Shown here: one piece after another, positions 6,203-8,674 of the stretch | Numbering within the stretch: position 1 is the first letter of the stretch | How the letters are laid out: every line of letters begins with the position of its first letter | The notes under the pieces: generated by a model | What the model was told of the DNA's origin: nothing | Databases searched by the model: none | The model's input: the letters and a program-made list of their open reading frames with translations, nothing else | DNA from: an uncultured Saprospiraceae bacterium | GTDB lineage: Bacteria > Bacteroidota > Bacteroidia > Chitinophagales > Saprospiraceae | Assembly: GCA_937127195.1 (NCBI GenBank) | Contig: CAKZLT010000272.1 | Span: forward strand, 1 to 8,674 | Direction: 5' to 3' | Length of the DNA: 8,674 nucleotides | Position numbers and translations under genes: made by a program

Positions 6203-7705
6203 ATGAAAAGGATTGCAAAAGTAAATAAAATGTTATGGCTAGCCTTATTAGTCCCAACTATCATTATTTTATCTTCCTTTATAGGAAATACAGAACCAAC
6301 TTCAATTGATCCGAATGAAGATAACGACACCGTTGAAACGCTTAACACTTCGGGAGTAAAAATCAATCACATTAAATATGGAGACTGGTCGAAAGACTTT
6401 CCGAATGTAGCATTTGATAATATTACTTACAACAGAAAAGGAAGACCAGGAACGAATAACATTTATGGGTATAATGTTACGGATTCTCATAAGCCTAAGA
6501 ATACAAAACCTTATGTTTTTAGATGGGACAAATCAGATACTAAAACCAATACTTGGTGGCCACAGGGTGTTTCTGGAAATGGTAATTCTGACCTTGGAGG
6601 AAACAAAAGAATGATAATGAATAGCTGGTATTCAAAAGGAAAACACGGTGCGAGAATTACAATTATGGATATTTCTGACCCTGCTAATATTAAATATAGA
6701 CATATATTATTAGTAGAATCTACGAATAGAGAATATACTTTTGAGGAACTTAACATGAAGGAGAAATATCAAAAAGAGTATAAAAAATATCCAGTAGCAA
6801 ACAAATACACACCAGTTAAAACACACGCAGGAGGTGTTTCATGGTACAAAAACTTTGTTTATATCGCAGATACTAGAACGGGAATTAGAGTATTCGATTT
6901 GAATAAAATATTCAAAACAGAAGGTAAAAATGGCAAAAAAGATAACAACAAATGTGGTTTTGTCGATGGTAAATACCATGCTTTCAATTATCAATATGCA
7001 ATACCTCAAGTAGCCATTTATCACATTAAAGGTGCTAGTAGTTTTGCTTGTATTTCTTTAGAAAATGTAAATGGCAGACGTAAACTTTGGACGGCAAACT
7101 TTAAATCAAGAGTTGCTGGAGATGCTATGGCAGTGGTTAAAAAAACCTTTTCATTCAACCCTGTAAAAGGTATTAAGAAATTACATAATATGTTTTTGAT
7201 GCCTAAAGATAAAAAGAAACACATTTATACCAATGTTTACGGTTATGATTTGAATGAAGATGGAACAGTAAATACAGATCCTGCAACTGTCGAAGGCTAT
7301 AAATACAAATATGCTAAGATTAGAGGTGTCGCAAGTAAAACGGGCGCAAAGGTAGTAACAGGTGATACAAAATTAGATATTAATGGTGTTAATGGTGTAT
7401 ATCGTGAGGGTGACAAGGTTTGGTTAAGTAGAAATATGGCTCCTCATTACAAGGCTTCAACTTGTAGATTGGTGATACAAGAAGGTGATAAACCTGCTGA
7501 GATGTGGAGATTTCCGCACACTTCAGAAGATTTCTACTACGAGAAAGATACAGATATTCTTTGGAGTTGTACAGAAGCACCGAGCGGTCACCTGTTCGTA
7601 TGGAGTGCGATGGATACTAAAGCGATATTAAAAAATACAAAAAATATAGGCAAAAAACCGAGCAACCGTATTATGTTTGGTGTAAAAAGGTCTTCTTATA
7701 AATAG
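6203..7705 (+). CDS. Secreted 500-aa protein, probable beta-propeller-like, function unknown
   Basis: An N-terminal hydrophobic stretch (about residues 10-27) after basic residues is a signal peptide or membrane anchor; no lipobox cysteine follows. The mature part is rich in aromatic and basic residues with repeated strand-like motifs: ARITIMDISDPANIKYRHIL (about 150-169), HAGGVSWYKNFVYIADTRTG with IRVFDL (208-233), GVYREGDKVWLSRNMAPHY (about 397-415) and a stretch near 435-467 (WRFPHTSEDFYYEKDTDILW). These resemble LVIVD/YVTN-type propeller blades, and I recall similar HAGGxxWY...YVADT...RVFD motifs in secreted actinobacterial proteins of unknown role. Four Cys residues in the mature part could form disulfides. 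No type IX secretion C-terminal domain is visible. It lies between two copies of the terminator-promoter cassette and is preceded by P2, so it is probably a target of the local sigma factor. I cannot assign an enzymatic activity. Confidence 0.85.
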   Translation: MKRIAKVNKMLWLALLVPTIIILSSFIGNTEPTSIDPNEDNDTVETLNTSGVKINHIKYGDWSKDFPNVAFDNITYNRKGRPGTNNIYGYNVTDSHKPKNTKPYVFRWDKSDTKTNTWWPQGVSGNGNSDLGGNKRMIMNSWYSKGKHGARITIMDISDPANIKYRHILLVESTNREYTFEELNMKEKYQKEYKKYPVANKYTPVKTHAGGVSWYKNFVYIADTRTGIRVFDLNKIFKTEGKNGKKDNNKCGFVDGKYHAFNYQYAIPQVAIYHIKGASSFACISLENVNGRRKLWTANFKSRVAGDAMAVVKKTFSFNPVKGIKKLHNMFLMPKDKKKHIYTNVYGYDLNEDGTVNTDPATVEGYKYKYAKIRGVASKTGAKVVTGDTKLDINGVNGVYREGDKVWLSRNMAPHYKASTCRLVIQEGDKPAEMWRFPHTSEDFYYEKDTDILWSCTEAPSGHLFVWSAMDTKAILKNTKNIGKKPSNRIMFGVKRSSYK

Positions 7706-7741
7706 TTAATAGGATTTAAAAAATAAGTATTTAAAATTCCT

Positions 7742-7777
7742 AAAAGCCTTCTCAAATTGATTTGAGAAGGCTTTTTT
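7742..7777 (+). terminator. Rho-independent terminator of the 500-aa protein gene
   Basis: AAAAGCCTTCTCAAAT (7742-7757) pairs with ATTTGAGAAGGCTTTT (7760-7775) around a TG loop, and the T-run extends to 7777. It begins 37 bases after the stop codon. The stem is the same as that at 6041-6079, but the loop is flipped (TG instead of CA), which makes the core exactly the reverse complement. Confidence 0.92.
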
Positions 7778-7816
7778 GATTCTATTTACTTTTTTTTAAA
7801 AAAAATAAAAATAACC

Positions 7817-7845
7817 TGTGTTGTTTGGTAACCTCAATACATAAA
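7817..7845 (+). promoter_or_regulatory. Candidate ECF promoter P3 (choice-of-anchor D protein gene)
   Basis: TGTGTT at 7817-7822, 14 bases, then ATACATAAA at 7837-7845, preceded by a T8A8 tract at 7790-7805. The gene starts at 7889, giving a leader of about 35 nt. The sequence after the -10 element (GGAAACAACAGACA) resembles that of P2 and, more loosely, P1. Confidence 0.75.
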
Positions 7846-7888
7846 GGAAACAACAGACACAAAATCTTAATAAAAAACTATTTAAAAT

Positions 7889-8674
7889 ATGAAATTCTTT
7901 ACTACTTTAGTTTTATTTCTACTAGCATTCTCGCCAATGATGAATGCACAAAATGGCTATACCGTAGCCGATGCCATTCCAGTCACTTCTTTCCCGACTA
8001 CGTTCACTAATGTGCAATCTAGCAAAGCTAACAATTCAAGTTTTGTTATACAAGGCTGCTTTATTGGTAGTTCTACTGGTACGGCTTTGGGTTCAGCGAT
8101 AGTGTATAAAATAACAACCGTTCAAGAAGGTTCATTGAACGTTATAGGCCCTGTATTTAATCCGAATAACTACGCAGGAGGAATAATGGCTATTTGTACT
8201 ACGAATGTTGCCAATCCAGATTTTGGAGATTTAATACTTTACAATACTTCTGGAAATACGTGTAATTACGCAAGAGACACCGCAAAATTAGGACATGGTT
8301 ATCGTTGGTGGCATCATAATGGCACTTGGACTTCGGGTACAGAACATATCGTAGATTATAAGATACCTGCTGGAGATTATTATTTGGTATATTCGAATGA
8401 AAACAAGACAGAAACTCCTGTAATAGATGATATATCAGATATTACAATCAGATTTGCGCCTTACTGTGAAGGAATAGCACACCCAGTTATTGAAGTAGAA
8501 GGAAATAGCGTCGTTATTGCGGATGCCGATAGAACGCCTTCCACGGCTGATTATACGGATTATGGTGGAATAGTCTCGGGTGCATCTGCTATTAGTAAGA
8601 CTTTTACCATCAAAAATACAGACCCGACCACAGCATTAAATATTTCGAGTGTCAATATTACAGGAACGAATGCG
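7889..8674 (+). CDS. Secreted protein with choice-of-anchor D domain (partial, 3' end off the right edge)
   Basis: I translated it by hand from ATG at 7889; 262 codons stay open to the window end. The signal peptide MKFFTTLVLFLLAFSPMMNA is followed by Gln21, a typical Bacteroidota cleavage context. Residues 21-195 form a beta-rich, Cys-containing domain beginning NGYTVADAIPVTSFPTTFTN and including YKIPAGDYYLVYSN near residues 153-166; it recalls pre-peptidase C-terminal-like (PPC) sandwiches, but I would not insist. From residue 199 the pattern VIEVEGNSVVIADADRTPST, then DYTDYGG and KTFTIKNT, is the choice-of-anchor D (HYDIN/ASPM-like) module common in large surface proteins that often end in a type IX sorting domain. 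That end lies outside the window. The gene carries P3 and so looks co-regulated with the 500-aa secreted protein. Confidence 0.85.
   Translation, partial: MKFFTTLVLFLLAFSPMMNAQNGYTVADAIPVTSFPTTFTNVQSSKANNSSFVIQGCFIGSSTGTALGSAIVYKITTVQEGSLNVIGPVFNPNNYAGGIMAICTTNVANPDFGDLILYNTSGNTCNYARDTAKLGHGYRWWHHNGTWTSGTEHIVDYKIPAGDYYLVYSNENKTETPVIDDISDITIRFAPYCEGIAHPVIEVEGNSVVIADADRTPSTADYTDYGGIVSGASAISKTFTIKNTDPTTALNISSVNITGTNA

Larger units (their letters stand above)
7742..7858 (+). repeat. Terminator-promoter cassette, copy B
   Basis: This is the second copy of the block at 6043-6159, with about a dozen differences spread mainly over the T/A tract, the promoter spacer core and the leader. The conserved hexamers of the promoter and the terminator stem are unchanged, while the spacer core (AAAGG against GTAAC) has drifted, as expected if the ends are under selection. 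Confidence 0.85.

Overview
The window is AT-rich DNA that looks like the chromosome of a Bacteroidota bacterium. The grounds are the b558-type SdhC protein, a -33/-7 promoter of the TTTG / TAnnTTTG kind in front of it, the scarcity of Shine-Dalgarno sites, and the presence of a choice-of-anchor D secreted protein. A saprospirian or flavobacterial origin is plausible, but the sequence alone does not settle it.

Layout. Positions 1-424 (minus strand) hold the 5' part of sdhC, which runs off the left edge, with a convincing housekeeping promoter at 520-551. Positions 425-1076 hold no convincing gene but carry several inverted repeats. Positions 1077-2521 (minus) hold a two-gene operon: an ECF sigma factor with a TTG start, followed with a 4-base ATGA overlap by a single-pass membrane protein of anti-sigma type. 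Divergent from it, on the plus strand, are a 110-aa stand-alone AraC-type DNA-binding protein (2610-2942) and a large protein with a signal peptide, TPR-like repeats and a C-terminal CHAT (caspase-like) domain with an intact His-Cys pair (3109-6012). Two further plus-strand genes for exported proteins follow: a 500-aa secreted protein of unknown function (6203-7705), and the start of a secreted protein with a choice-of-anchor D domain (7889 to the right edge).

The main discovery is regulatory. The AraC-type gene and the two secreted-protein genes are each preceded by the same bipartite element, TGTGTT-N14-ATACATAAA, with identical spacing, different spacer cores, and a T-run/A-run tract about 20 bases upstream. 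It does not match the Bacteroidota housekeeping promoter. It is therefore a strong candidate for the promoter read by the ECF sigma factor encoded here. In the two secreted-protein cases the promoter belongs to a duplicated terminator-plus-promoter cassette of about 118 bp, whose terminator stem-loops are exact reverse complements of each other.

A working model (inference): the sigma factor is held by the membrane anti-sigma protein. The exported caspase-like CHAT protein shares the cell-envelope compartment with the anti-sigma C-terminal domain and might process it, or process the secreted products. Released sigma factor would then switch on the AraC-type regulator and a set of secreted proteins that probably continues beyond the right edge.
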